Shown in pieces: positions 15,662 through 23,777 of a stretch of DNA of 58,902 bases (position 1 is the stretch's first letter; each line of letters starts with the position of its first letter). The stretch lies in NCBI RefSeq assembly GCF_001591505.1, contig NZ_BCVA01000038.1, positions 1 to 58,902 on the forward strand. Reading direction: 5' to 3'. Made by a program: the position numbers and the translations under genes. Source of the stretch: Neobacillus niacini NBRC 15566. Its GTDB lineage: Bacteria; Bacillota; Bacilli; Bacillales; Cytobacillaceae. Below the pieces are notes generated by a model. That model saw only the letters and a list, made by a program, of their open reading frames with translations, was not told where the DNA came from and searched no databases.

Positions 15662-17473
15662 TTAGTACACTTTTGCCTTCTGGTGTTGCGTGTCAAGTTT
15701 GAATTGATGGCGGAGCTTTGGCTGGAAGGCATGTTTAATTTTAATCGCATACTCTTCGTATAGCTGCTCTAAACCAACTAATGCCAGGGAGAAGAAGTTC
15801 GCATAATTCTTTTGAACCTCCCACTTTAATTCGTTCTTACCACAAATGCTATATTTATTTAATTCTTCAATTTCTTTTTGTATTTTTGCTAATTCTACTT
15901 GCTGTTCTGCCTCAGGAAGAGAAAGGACATAATCAATCTTTTCAATATAGGCTTGTGATTTTTCAATCTTGCCTTTAATTTCTTCGTAGCCGTCTTGATC
16001 AATCAAATTGTACTTTAATTTAAAATCGTTCAATTTTTGAGCAGAATCATAGGTTGATCTTACAATATCATCGCGTGTCATCTGAGTTGTTTCATAGCTT
16101 AGCATATGCTTCCAAGATGGCTGGGTAATGGCCTTGCGGTGGTCCTCAAGGGTATGACAGAATTTTTTAAAGCCGTGAAGCTCTGGATTTTCAAAAGCTG
16201 GGCTTGCAGGGTCAAGGAACGGTGCAAGCGGTGCGACAAAGTAGAAAAGTCTGGGATCTTGGTTGCATGCAAGATGAATTTCCTCGCAGAAATCAATGTT
16301 TTCAAGCGCACTTTGATAGGTTTGACTCGGAATACCTGTCATAAAGAATAAATCAATTTTTTTGGCACCATGCTTTAAGGCAAAATTGAGCGTTTCAATT
16401 ACCTTAGGATTGGTACAATTAAACTTACCATTATAGCGTCTAATTTTTTCATCATGAGTTTCAAGTGTAATTTCAATGCTGTATTTTGGACAGCTTTCGT
16501 TCATCATCTGGAAGAACTCTTCACCCGCATATTGGAATAATTCGAACACGATTTCATTTTTAAGATTAAGCTGTTTAAGACGGCTGAAGAATTCTTTTAC
16601 ATATTCACGTCCGCCTTGACGCAGATCATGCAGGATAAAGATTGGAGCACGGCTGAAGCGTGAGATAAATTGAATGTCTTCAACCAGCTTTTCTGGCGAC
16701 CGTAATGCTAAAGAACTTCTGCCGCAGTTTTGATCATAAGCGTCCTTTGAACCGCCGCAGATGAGACAGTTTTGCGAACAGCCTCTTGCTGTCAGTAATG
16801 CGGTATTAGGATATTGCAGCCAGCCGTTGTATGGCAGCGGGTCAAGGAAGTTGCGATATTTAAAGACAGACCGGACGGTGTACCGATAGCCTGGAACATC
16901 AATATCATCCAAATCCTTTGGTACATAAGTGAGGGGGTTATAACCAATCTCACTGCCTTTTTTCCAAGTTAGATTTGGAATGTCAGCATAGTGCGTATTT
17001 CCAAGCTCCAATTTATTCATCAGCAGAAGCATAAGCTTTTCTGTTGAGTCACCACGCATAACGAAATCAATAAAAGGATATTTAATTAACTCTTTATGAT
17101 AATAGGTGGCTGATAAGCCCCCAAAAATCATCGGTGCCCCGGGGTGAAGCTTTTTTACAATTTTAGCTAGTTCGATACTGCCGTGTGCATGCGGCAGCCA
17201 GTGCAGGTCAATCCCGAACGCACGTGTTTTGATTTTTTTGAGCTTTTTTTCTACATCAAATTTCTCACTCATCAGCATTCGGTTCGCGATATTGATAATT
17301 TTTACACGAAGTCCGAACCGCTCTAAATAGTCAGCAATACTTGTTAATCCAATGGGATACATTTCAAACACTGGTGATGACGGCACTACATCACTGATTG
17401 GACCTGCAAGCAGGGAGTTTTTTCGAAAGTCATACACACTTGGTGCGTGTAAAAGGACCAAATCATACTTCAT
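15662..17473 (-). CDS. B12-binding domain radical SAM protein
   Basis: A 603-aa protein of the cobalamin-binding radical SAM class. The N-terminal 140 residues look like a B12-binding Rossmann domain, ending in MIFGGLSATYY. The radical SAM motif is CxxxCxxC at Cys232, Cys236 and Cys239 (ARGCSQNCLICGG). The C-terminal 130 residues are helical and charged. The organisation resembles the family described as Ta0216-type B12/radical SAM proteins; no substrate is known to me. It is transcribed alone, convergent with livF, with AGGGTGG before the ATG. It could carry out a methylation or other C-C bond reaction, but the context gives no hint. Confidence 0.8.
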   Translation of the reverse strand: MKYDLVLLHAPSVYDFRKNSLLAGPISDVVPSSPVFEMYPIGLTSIADYLERFGLRVKIINIANRMLMSEKFDVEKKLKKIKTRAFGIDLHWLPHAHGSIELAKIVKKLHPGAPMIFGGLSATYYHKELIKYPFIDFVMRGDSTEKLMLLLMNKLELGNTHYADIPNLTWKKGSEIGYNPLTYVPKDLDDIDVPGYRYTVRSVFKYRNFLDPLPYNGWLQYPNTALLTARGCSQNCLICGGSKDAYDQNCGRSSLALRSPEKLVEDIQFISRFSRAPIFILHDLRQGGREYVKEFFSRLKQLNLKNEIVFELFQYAGEEFFQMMNESCPKYSIEITLETHDEKIRRYNGKFNCTNPKVIETLNFALKHGAKKIDLFFMTGIPSQTYQSALENIDFCEEIHLACNQDPRLFYFVAPLAPFLDPASPAFENPELHGFKKFCHTLEDHRKAITQPSWKHMLSYETTQMTRDDIVRSTYDSAQKLNDFKLKYNLIDQDGYEEIKGKIEKSQAYIEKIDYVLSLPEAEQQVELAKIQKEIEELNKYSICGKNELKWEVQKNYANFFSLALVGLEQLYEEYAIKIKHAFQPKLRHQFKLDTQHQKAKVY

Positions 17474-17757
17474 TTAAGCCACCCTTTTCCATTTAAAAAT
17501 TTATATATTTATATTTATCCTTGTGAAGAATTTCACATATTTTCTATAATTTAAACGTGGCAACGTTATAGTCAGATAAGCTCTTGCCAAAATCCAAAAC
17601 TGTAATTATTTTCTATCTGCCTTTATTTTACTATAATGATGGATTAATAGAGTGACAAACGGGTGACAACAATGTGGAGATTCCGTGGAAATAAATGAAA
17701 TCCAAATAGACGATTCGAGCATATTTTAATGGGAACACACATAAGGAGGAATATGTC

Positions 17758-18192
17758 TTGAATTATTATGGTTATCCCAATCAGTACGAAATGTATCCTA
17801 GTTTAGATCAGAGCCAGCAGCAAGCTCGTTTTGGCGGTGGGCAGCCGCCTGGATTCCAGCCACCTCCATTTGGCGGCGGTGGACAGCAAGGGTTCCCGCC
17901 TTTTGGCGGAGGACACCAACAAGGCGGAGGACAACAACATGGCGGGGCACCATCCTCACCACCACCATCTTACACGCCACAGGAATCACCCTCTTTATAC
18001 GCTGTAGACCCCGGAGCAATTAGAGGCTGCCTTTACCGATACACCTATATTTGGCTTAACAATGGCAGCAATTTCTGGTTTTATCCAACATATGTTGGAA
18101 GAGATTCAATTGCTGGATATCGCTGGAGAGGATTCCGCTGGGTATATTATGGAACAGACTTAAGAAGAATTCGATCATTTAGATGCTCATAA
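17758..18192 (+). CDS. Gly/Pro/Gln-rich protein with a conserved aromatic C-terminal domain
   Basis: A 144-aa protein of unknown function. The start is TTG at 17758, eight bases after AAGGAGG; a nearer ATG at 17753 opens a frame that stops after two codons (ATG TCT TGA), overlapping the TTG. Residues 1-80 are low-complexity (FGGG, QQGG, PPP). Residues 84-144 form a compact domain rich in Tyr, Trp and Arg with two Cys (GCLYRYTYIWLNNGSNFWFYP and a final FRCS). There is no signal peptide. The composition recalls spore coat proteins, but I do not recognise a named family. Confidence 0.7.
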   Translation: MNYYGYPNQYEMYPSLDQSQQQARFGGGQPPGFQPPPFGGGGQQGFPPFGGGHQQGGGQQHGGAPSSPPPSYTPQESPSLYAVDPGAIRGCLYRYTYIWLNNGSNFWFYPTYVGRDSIAGYRWRGFRWVYYGTDLRRIRSFRCS

Positions 18193-18204
18193 AAGCAAAC
18201 GAGA

Positions 18205-18236
18205 GGTAAGGAAGCCTGCGATTCCTTACCTTTTTT
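18205..18236 (+). terminator. Rho-independent terminator
   Basis: GGTAAGGAA and TTCCTTACC pair with an 8-base loop, followed by T6, after the Gly/Pro-rich protein gene. Confidence 0.85.
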
Positions 18237-18289
18237 ATCTTTGTTGGAGAAAATTGTTATAATAAAGAAAAAAGATGAGGATGAGGAAC

Positions 18290-18766
18290 TTGGCAAAGGT
18301 CAAAACGAATGCAATTCGGATCCTCGATAGCAAAAAGATTGCCTATGAGGTGCTTACATACGATAACCAAGATGGACAAATAGATGGAGTTTCTGTCGCG
18401 TTGAAGATTGGCAGGGAGGCGCGTGAAGTATATAAAACGCTGGTCGCCCAAGGGGCAAGTAAAAACATTTATGTATATGTGATACCCGTGGAAGCTGAAT
18501 TAGATTTAAAAAAGGCGGCAAGAGCTGCAGGGGAAAAGAATGTGGAAATGATTCCAGTTAAAGATATTCTGAAATGGACGGGATATATCCGCGGCGGCTG
18601 CTCACCGATTGGGATGAAAAAGGAATATAAGACATTTATTGATGAAAGCTGTTTAGAGCTGGAAAATATGGTTGTCAGTGCTGGGAAAATAGGTGTCCAA
18701 ATTGTCATAAATCCCAAATTTTTAATCGGCCTGACAAAGGCTGAAACTCCCCTTGTTAGAAAATAA
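18290..18766 (+). CDS. ybaK: Cys-tRNA(Pro)/Cys-tRNA(Cys) deacylase, YbaK/EbsC family
   Basis: A 158-aa trans-editing enzyme that hydrolyses mischarged aminoacyl-tRNA, usually Cys-tRNA(Pro). The start is taken as TTG at 18290, preceded by GATGAGG; ATG 18275 would add five residues with a poor ribosome site. Family landmarks are LKIGREAREVYKTLVAQG, the catalytic Lys region (DLKKAARAAGEKNVEMIP) and the GYIRGGCSPIGMKK loop. The length fits the family (about 155-160). It stands alone. Confidence 0.88.
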   Translation: MAKVKTNAIRILDSKKIAYEVLTYDNQDGQIDGVSVALKIGREAREVYKTLVAQGASKNIYVYVIPVEAELDLKKAARAAGEKNVEMIPVKDILKWTGYIRGGCSPIGMKKEYKTFIDESCLELENMVVSAGKIGVQIVINPKFLIGLTKAETPLVRK

Positions 18767-18821
18767 TGAAGTAGGCATTCACCTATAAACACCCCCTGCA
18801 TAAGATATGGTGAAAAGAATA

Positions 18822-18913
18822 GCGGAAGCGCCTTGCTAAGGAAAAAATGAACTGCTTTTTTCCTAGGGAAAAAAAGAAGTTCGATTTTGGCTAGGCGCTG
18901 CAGCTGGATAAAT
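18822..18913. repeat. Short copy of the dispersed MITE-like repeat
   Basis: It begins with AGCGGAAGCGCCTTGC and ends with CTAGGCGCTGCAGCTGGA, both close to the ends of the element at 39986-40230, but it is only about 92 bp long. The inner part contains its own hairpin built from AGGAAAAAA and TTTTTTCCT. It is a short or deleted variant of the family. Confidence 0.6.
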
Positions 18914-18951
18914 GAAACTTTGCTATGTCACGTAAAGGAGAGTGTTTGCGA

Positions 18952-20067
18952 GTGGCAGGAAAGATAAAAAACTATTATGCAGGCGGGAATACAGCTAGAG
19001 GGTTCCATAACTTATATGATTCAAATCTTCAAGGACTGGAACGGATCTTTATCCTTAAAGGCGGACCCGGAACGGGAAAATCCTCGTTGATGAAAAACAT
19101 AGGCAATGAGTGGAAGGAAAAAGGGTATGCGATTGAGTTCCTACATTGCTCGTCAGATAATAATTCCATCGATGGAGTGATTATTCCTGCATTAAAAGTG
19201 GGGATTGTGGATGGAACGGCTCCACATGTAATTGAGCCCAAAGCTCCAGGAGCAGTGGAAGAATATATCAATCTAGGGGCAGCATGGGATGCAAAGGCAC
19301 TTGTCGGTGAGAAAAAAAATATTCAGCGGTTAACCAATCAAATCAGCGCCTCCTTTAATTTGGCGTATTCAACCTTTAAGCAGGCTTTAGATGTGCACGA
19401 TGACTGGGAGAAAATCTATATTGAAAACATGGATTTCGAAAAGGCTGACCAGCTAACCAATAAATTGATTCAATCCTTTTTTGGTAAGTTAAAGGTAAAT
19501 AAGCAATCGGATATCCGCCATCGATTTTTGGGAGCGGCAACACCAAAAGGAGCAGTGGATTTTGTCCCGAACTTAACAGAGGATATCGAAAAACGTTACT
19601 TCATTAAAGGACGTCCTGGTTCCGGAAAATCAACCATGCTGAAGAAGCTCGCGGCAGCTGCAGAAGAAAGAGGAATTGATGCAGAGGTTTATCACTGTGG
19701 GTTTGACCCCAACAGCTTGGATATGGTGATTTTTAGAGAGCTGGGCATTGCCATCTTTGACAGTACAGCTCCTCATGAGTATTTTCCAGACCGTGACAGC
19801 GATGAAATCATTGATATGTATGAACTGCTGATTACCCCGGGTACAGACGAAGCCTATGAGGATAAAATTAAGCCGATTGCTGAAAGCTACAAAGGGAAAA
19901 TGAAAGAAGCCATCTCGTATTTAGCGAGAGCGAAAGAACTTCATGATCACCTAGAAGGTATTTATGTGCCGGCAATGAATTTTGCGGTTGTTGATCATAT
20001 TCAGGAAAGAATTTCAGAGGAAATTCGAGAATTAGAACATGATATAATTGTAAACACCAAGTCATGA
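18952..20067 (+). CDS. Tandem P-loop ATPase, PRK06851-like
   Basis: A 371-aa cytosolic protein of unknown function. The GTG at 18952 lies nine bases after AAAGGAGAG. It has two Walker A motifs, GGPGTGKS (residues 37-44) and GRPGSGKS (220-227), each followed by similar segments: HCSSDNNSIDGV versus HCGFDPNSLDMV, then VDGTAPH versus FDSTAPH. The gene is therefore an internal duplication of an ATPase unit of about 180 residues. No Walker B or sensor was recognised in a standard form. It fits the conserved Firmicutes family catalogued as PRK06851. It is a single gene with its own terminator. Confidence 0.75.
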   Translation: MAGKIKNYYAGGNTARGFHNLYDSNLQGLERIFILKGGPGTGKSSLMKNIGNEWKEKGYAIEFLHCSSDNNSIDGVIIPALKVGIVDGTAPHVIEPKAPGAVEEYINLGAAWDAKALVGEKKNIQRLTNQISASFNLAYSTFKQALDVHDDWEKIYIENMDFEKADQLTNKLIQSFFGKLKVNKQSDIRHRFLGAATPKGAVDFVPNLTEDIEKRYFIKGRPGSGKSTMLKKLAAAAEERGIDAEVYHCGFDPNSLDMVIFRELGIAIFDSTAPHEYFPDRDSDEIIDMYELLITPGTDEAYEDKIKPIAESYKGKMKEAISYLARAKELHDHLEGIYVPAMNFAVVDHIQERISEEIRELEHDIIVNTKS

Positions 20068-20088
20068 TAAAAAAAGCGGAAGTATGTG

Positions 20089-20118
20089 AACTGTCCCAAA
20101 TAGGGGCAGTTTATTTTT
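20089..20118 (+). terminator. Terminator of the tandem P-loop gene
   Basis: AACTGTCCC and GGGGCAGTT pair (one G-U) around AAATA, followed by TATTTTTGAT. Confidence 0.75.
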
Positions 20119-20190
20119 GATACTTCTGTGCAGACTAGGGGAAAATAATAGTAGTGCCTATTATTTTACTTCAGAAGGAGTTTTTTTATC

Positions 20191-20394
20191 GTGAAAAATG
20201 ATCCAAATTCATCAAATAAGATTGTAGAAGCGAACATTGATATCAATAACCAATTGGAAGATGGAAAGGTTCATGAGCCCGTACAAGCAAGTTCAGAGGC
20301 AGAAAAAGCTAACATCGAGCTGCAGAATCAGTTCAATCATGATGAACATAAAGATATTCGTACTTCGCCTGCAGCCATTGCCACCCCTCAGTAA
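20191..20394 (+). CDS. Small hydrophilic protein of unknown function
   Basis: A 67-aa acidic, Asn/Gln-rich protein beginning with GTG at 20191, after CAGAAGGAG. It contains two similar segments, EANIDINNQLEDGKVHEPVQ and KANIELQNQFNHDEHKDI, so it may be a duplicated short unit. There is no signal peptide or membrane segment. A good ribosome site and a terminator after it support expression. It could be a spore or stress protein, but I recognise no family. Confidence 0.6.
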   Translation: MKNDPNSSNKIVEANIDINNQLEDGKVHEPVQASSEAEKANIELQNQFNHDEHKDIRTSPAAIATPQ

Positions 20395-20401
20395 ACCCAA
20401 C

Positions 20402-20443
20402 GAGAGTCGGCCTTCCTTAGCGGTAAGCCGACTCTCTTTTATT
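20402..20443. terminator. Bidirectional terminator
   Basis: GAGAGTCGGC and GCCGACTCTC form a 10-bp stem, extended by CTTACCGCTAAGG-like inner pairing, with TTTTATT after it on the plus strand. It serves the small gene upstream and touches the end of the SASP-like gene on the other strand. Confidence 0.85.
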
Positions 20444-20594
20444 CATGAGGATTGGTCTTGCTTTGCTGACTCTTATTTCGCTTATTCCCCTTGCTATTAT
20501 CTCCGCTTACGAACTCACTAGCAAATTCAGCTTCAGCATGTCCTGCACGCGGTGAATTTTGGTTTTTACTTCCTTTATTAACCTTTTTTGTCAT
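20439..20594 (-). CDS. Small acid-soluble spore protein-like gene (gamma-type-like)
   Basis: A 51-aa hydrophilic protein (MTKKVNKGSKNQNSPRAGHA...), starting at ATG 20594 with AAAGGAG ahead. It is rich in Lys, Asn, Gln and Ser and contains EFASEF at about residues 23-28, which resembles the Gpr protease recognition site (E/T-E-F-A-S-E) of small acid-soluble spore proteins. Upstream on the minus strand GCATA (20656-20652) and CAAACTA (20634-20628), 17 bp apart, fit a sigma-G forespore promoter. It would be a nitrogen and amino acid store broken down at germination. The exact SASP class is uncertain. Confidence 0.65.
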   Translation of the reverse strand: MTKKVNKGSKNQNSPRAGHAEAEFASEFVSGDNSKGNKRNKSQQSKTNPHE

Positions 20595-20627
20595 AATGAT
20601 TGTCTCCTTTCGTCTTTCGGTACAGTT

Positions 20628-20656
20628 TAGTTTGGCATTTGCATCATTCTTTATGC
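20628..20656 (-). promoter_or_regulatory. Probable sigma-G promoter
   Basis: Read on the minus strand: -35 GCATA at 20656-20652, 17-bp spacer, -10 CAAACTA at 20634-20628, which matches CATWMTA at six of seven positions. It lies 33 bp before the start codon of the SASP-like gene. Confidence 0.5.
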
Positions 20657-20742
20657 ACTTTTATAGAGGGGATAGAAAGTGTTTATAGAATTACTAGGAG
20701 AGTTAAAATAGAACGATCGCAATTTTCTAGGGGGGAACCTTT

Positions 20743-21408
20743 TTGATAAACGATCTTGAGAGGCTAACACTTTTGTATGAAGAACACCGGAATGAAGAAA
20801 ATGCAGGTCCGATGAAAAAGTATATGAAAGACCATTTTCCCTTCTTAGGAATGAAGTCACCGCTTCGCAAAGAGCTTGAGAAGGAATTTTTTAAAGAAAC
20901 AGAGATTTTGAAAAAGCCATTTAACCAGGAGTTTGTTGAAGAACTTTGGGAGAAAGATGAAAGAGAATATCAATATACTGCGATTACATATATGGGGAAA
21001 TTCGTAAAGAAATTACCGAAAGATAGCATTGCTTTTATAGAACAGTTAATCACAACTAAATCGTGGTGGGATAGTGTTGATTCCATTGTCCCTTTAGTGG
21101 GAGAACTCGCTCGGAGGTATCCTGAAGTAATAGAAGAGACGATTAATAGCTGGGCGGTCGATGATAACGTTTGGCTGCGGAGAACCGCAATTCTTTTTCA
21201 ATTAAAATTTAAACAACAAACCAATGAAGAACTTCTCTATGAATACATCACAAAGAACGCCGGTAGTAAAGAATTCTTTATTGAAAAAGCGATAGGCTGG
21301 GCGTTAAGAGAATACTCCAAAACAAATCCAGTGTCCGTTAAGAAGTTTATTGAAGGACATGTGCTAGCTTCCTTAAGTGTTAGAGAAGGCAGTAAGTATC
21401 TTTCATGA
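20743..21408 (+). CDS. DNA alkylation repair protein, AlkD-like
   Basis: A 221-aa all-helical (HEAT-like) protein of the AlkD family, whose members are DNA glycosylases that remove bulky or charged alkylated bases. The TTG at 20743 follows AGGGGGGAA. Family landmarks are FLGMKSPLRKELEKEFFKE, a Trp-rich stretch KSWWDSVDSIVPLVGEL and WLRRTAILFQLKF, then FFIEKAIGWALREYSKTNP near the end. It is a single gene. Confidence 0.85.
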   Translation: MINDLERLTLLYEEHRNEENAGPMKKYMKDHFPFLGMKSPLRKELEKEFFKETEILKKPFNQEFVEELWEKDEREYQYTAITYMGKFVKKLPKDSIAFIEQLITTKSWWDSVDSIVPLVGELARRYPEVIEETINSWAVDDNVWLRRTAILFQLKFKQQTNEELLYEYITKNAGSKEFFIEKAIGWALREYSKTNPVSVKKFIEGHVLASLSVREGSKYLS

Positions 21409-21480
21409 GCATAATGGTGAAAATGTCTAGTGGAATCATGTTAGAATGGCAATAACATATAAAGGAAACAGGTGAACAAC

Positions 21481-22335
21481 ATGATTAAGTGCATTGCATC
21501 AGATATGGATGGTACCTTATTAAATTCAAATCAACAAGTTAGTCAGGAAAATAAAGAAGCGATTCTAAAAGCCCAGTCCCAGGGAATTGAAGTAGTAATT
21601 GCATCGGGTAGATCATATCAAGAAATACGGTTTGTACTTGATGAAGCGGGTATCGATTGCCCGGCCATATGTGTAAATGGAGCAGAAGTCCGCACAAAAG
21701 ACGGAGAAATACTATCTGCCGTACCTATTGAAAAGCACGTAGCTAAAAAGGCTGCAGAAAAGCTAATGGAAAAGGATATCTATTTTGAAGTATATACAAA
21801 TCAAGGTACATACTCGCTAGATCCTAATAAAGCTGTAGAAATTTTAGTTGATATTGTAGTCAGTGCGAATCCTGATGTGGACCGGGATGATGTAGTTAAA
21901 CGAGCAGGAGAGAGAACTCGTCATGGATTAGTCCATCAGGTTGATAGTTATGATCTTCTATTTAATGATGAAACACATCAAATTTACAAGCTTTTTGGAT
22001 TTGCTATGGATGCAGACAGGCGTGGAGCTGCGGAAGACGCACTAAAAGAATTAACCGAGTTGGCAGTGTCTAGTTCAGGACATAACAATCTAGAAATAAC
22101 ACATCGAAATGCTCAAAAAGGAATTGCGTTAGAAACGTTTGTTAAATCAAAAGGAATCGATATGTCCGAAACGATGGCAATGGGTGATAGTTTTAATGAC
22201 GTTTCCATGCTTGAGCGGGTCGGCAGGGCCGTCGCGATGGGAAATGCTGACTATGAAATTAAATCTCTTTGTGATGTCATCACCGCTACAAATGAAGAAC
22301 ATGGTGTAGCCAAGGCGATCCTCGAAGTTTTATAA
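21481..22335 (+). CDS. Cof-type HAD superfamily phosphatase
   Basis: A 284-aa phosphatase of the Cof subfamily (HAD class IIB) acting on phosphorylated sugars or cofactors. Motif I is SDMDGTLLNS at the N-terminus, motif II ASGR, motif III Lys in QKGIALETFVKSKGI, and motif IV MGDSFNDVSMLE. The ATG at 21481 with AGGTGA ahead is preferred over GTG 21472. It is 15 bp upstream of the next gene, so the two may be cotranscribed. The substrate is not predictable. Confidence 0.85.
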   Translation: MIKCIASDMDGTLLNSNQQVSQENKEAILKAQSQGIEVVIASGRSYQEIRFVLDEAGIDCPAICVNGAEVRTKDGEILSAVPIEKHVAKKAAEKLMEKDIYFEVYTNQGTYSLDPNKAVEILVDIVVSANPDVDRDDVVKRAGERTRHGLVHQVDSYDLLFNDETHQIYKLFGFAMDADRRGAAEDALKELTELAVSSSGHNNLEITHRNAQKGIALETFVKSKGIDMSETMAMGDSFNDVSMLERVGRAVAMGNADYEIKSLCDVITATNEEHGVAKAILEVL

Positions 22336-22350
22336 GAAAGGAAGAGATGG

Positions 22351-23433
22351 ATGGTCAAAGTATGTTCCATTTTTTTATCAATGATCCTATTGATATCAGG
22401 TTGTTCCCTTTTTGAAAAAGAAAAGCTGCAGCCGAAAGACCATGAAGAGGATGAAGCAATTGTCCTGCAGCCGGAAATGGAAGTTGTTGCAGATACACTG
22501 AGTGTCCCATGGTCGATTCATAAGGTTAATGAGACTTTTTATGTGAGTGAACGAACAGGAAGTATCGTGAAGGTTGATAATGGAAAAATGGAACGACAAC
22601 AAGTAGAGTTACGAAAGCCGCTCGCAAAAGCAGCGGAAGCTGGACTGCTTGGCTTTGTGCTAGATCCGGAATTCCCTGAGAATCAAAAGGCATATGCGTA
22701 TTATACGTATGAGAATGGACAGGGACAGTTTAACCGTGTTGTAGTCTTGCAGCTGGCAGGGAATAAGTGGACGGAAGAGAGGATTCTGCTTGATGAGATT
22801 CCGAGTGCCGCGTACCATCATGGAGGTCGTTTGAAGATTGGACCGGAAGGCAAGCTGTATATTACTACAGGCGATGCCACTACCCCTGAACTTTCACAGA
22901 ATCTTAAGTCCTTGAATGGGAAGATTTTAAGAATGAATTTAGACGGCAGTATTCCGGCTGATAATTCATTTGAGAATTCTTATGTTTACAGTTATGGTCA
23001 TCGGAATCCTCAAGGGCTTGTGTGGGTGGGGGAAATGCTATATGCGAGTGAGCACGGTCAATCCGCACATGATGAAATAAATCTAATAAAGCCAGGTAAA
23101 AATTATGGCTGGCCAGTGATCCAAGGAAATGAAAAGAAAGCTGGAATGGAGACGCCATTGTTCCAGTCCGGTGACGAAACCTGGGCTCCTTCAGGAATGG
23201 CGACCCATAATGGGAAGCTATATGCCGCAACATTAAGAGGAAATGCAATCCGGGAATTTGACCTGGAAAAGAATACAACCAGGCCGGTTATTACAGGATT
23301 AGGCAGGTTACGAGATGTGTATGTGGATGGTGAATACCTCTATTTTGTCAGCAACAATACAGATGGCAGGGGAAATCCTGATGAAAAGGATGACAAATTG
23401 TACCGAGTGCTGCTAACCAATCTGAACGGGTAA
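22351..23433 (+). CDS. PQQ-dependent sugar dehydrogenase-like lipoprotein
   Basis: A 360-aa exported lipoprotein. The signal peptide ends with the lipobox LISGC (Cys18). The rest is a beta-propeller of the glucose/sorbosone dehydrogenase family, with YHHGGRLKIGPEGKLYITTGD, SYGHRNPQGLVW and SEHGQSAHDEINLI as landmarks; the His residues in these segments line the active site in characterised aldose dehydrogenases. It may oxidise sugars outside the membrane if PQQ is available; no PQQ synthesis genes lie in this window. Confidence 0.85.
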   Translation: MVKVCSIFLSMILLISGCSLFEKEKLQPKDHEEDEAIVLQPEMEVVADTLSVPWSIHKVNETFYVSERTGSIVKVDNGKMERQQVELRKPLAKAAEAGLLGFVLDPEFPENQKAYAYYTYENGQGQFNRVVVLQLAGNKWTEERILLDEIPSAAYHHGGRLKIGPEGKLYITTGDATTPELSQNLKSLNGKILRMNLDGSIPADNSFENSYVYSYGHRNPQGLVWVGEMLYASEHGQSAHDEINLIKPGKNYGWPVIQGNEKKAGMETPLFQSGDETWAPSGMATHNGKLYAATLRGNAIREFDLEKNTTRPVITGLGRLRDVYVDGEYLYFVSNNTDGRGNPDEKDDKLYRVLLTNLNG

Positions 23434-23447
23434 AGGCTGGTGTGATT

Positions 23448-23681
23448 ATGACGACAAAAAGCAATAAATTACAATACGGATGGACACTGATTGCCCATCC
23501 AACCTATCAAATCTTTACAAACAAAAACTCCTACGTCATCATCGACGAAGACAATGACGTCATGCTCAGATTTACCCTCCAAGAAAACGAAATCGAAATC
23601 CATGGCGCAAACTGGAACCTAAACTACAAAATCAACCTCGGCTTCAAAACCCTAAAGATTATTAACACACCAGAAGACTAA
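23448..23681 (+). CDS. Small conserved-looking protein of unknown function
   Basis: A 77-aa protein that starts at ATG 23448, 14 bp after the dehydrogenase, with AAAGGCTGG ahead. It has alternating hydrophobic and polar residues that suggest a small beta-sheet domain (YVIIDEDNDVMLRFTLQENEIEI). No signal peptide or known motif is seen. The nucleotide composition shifts toward A/C-rich codons relative to neighbours. It ends in a strong terminator. Confidence 0.6.
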   Translation: MTTKSNKLQYGWTLIAHPTYQIFTNKNSYVIIDEDNDVMLRFTLQENEIEIHGANWNLNYKINLGFKTLKIINTPED

Positions 23682-23701
23682 AGAATGAATGGTGACAGGC
23701 A

Positions 23702-23749
23702 CCAAATATACAAAAACCGCTGTTTATGCAGCGGTTTTTGTATATTTGG
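23702..23749. terminator. Bidirectional terminator with a 21-bp perfect stem
   Basis: The arms 23702-23722 and 23729-23749 are perfectly complementary around TTTATG and contain AAAAACCGCTG/CAGCGGTTTTT, giving T runs on both strands. It separates the small protein gene from the convergent nos operon. Next to it lies GGTGACAGGCACC (23691-23703), a small hairpin motif. Confidence 0.85.
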
Positions 23750-23777
23750 CGACGGCGCAGGCAGTGGAGTTGATGAT

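Noticed and set aside
20237..20688. Plus-strand frames of 65-94 codons after the small hydrophilic protein
   Set aside because: They overlap the terminator and the SASP-like gene on the other strand and have no ribosome site.
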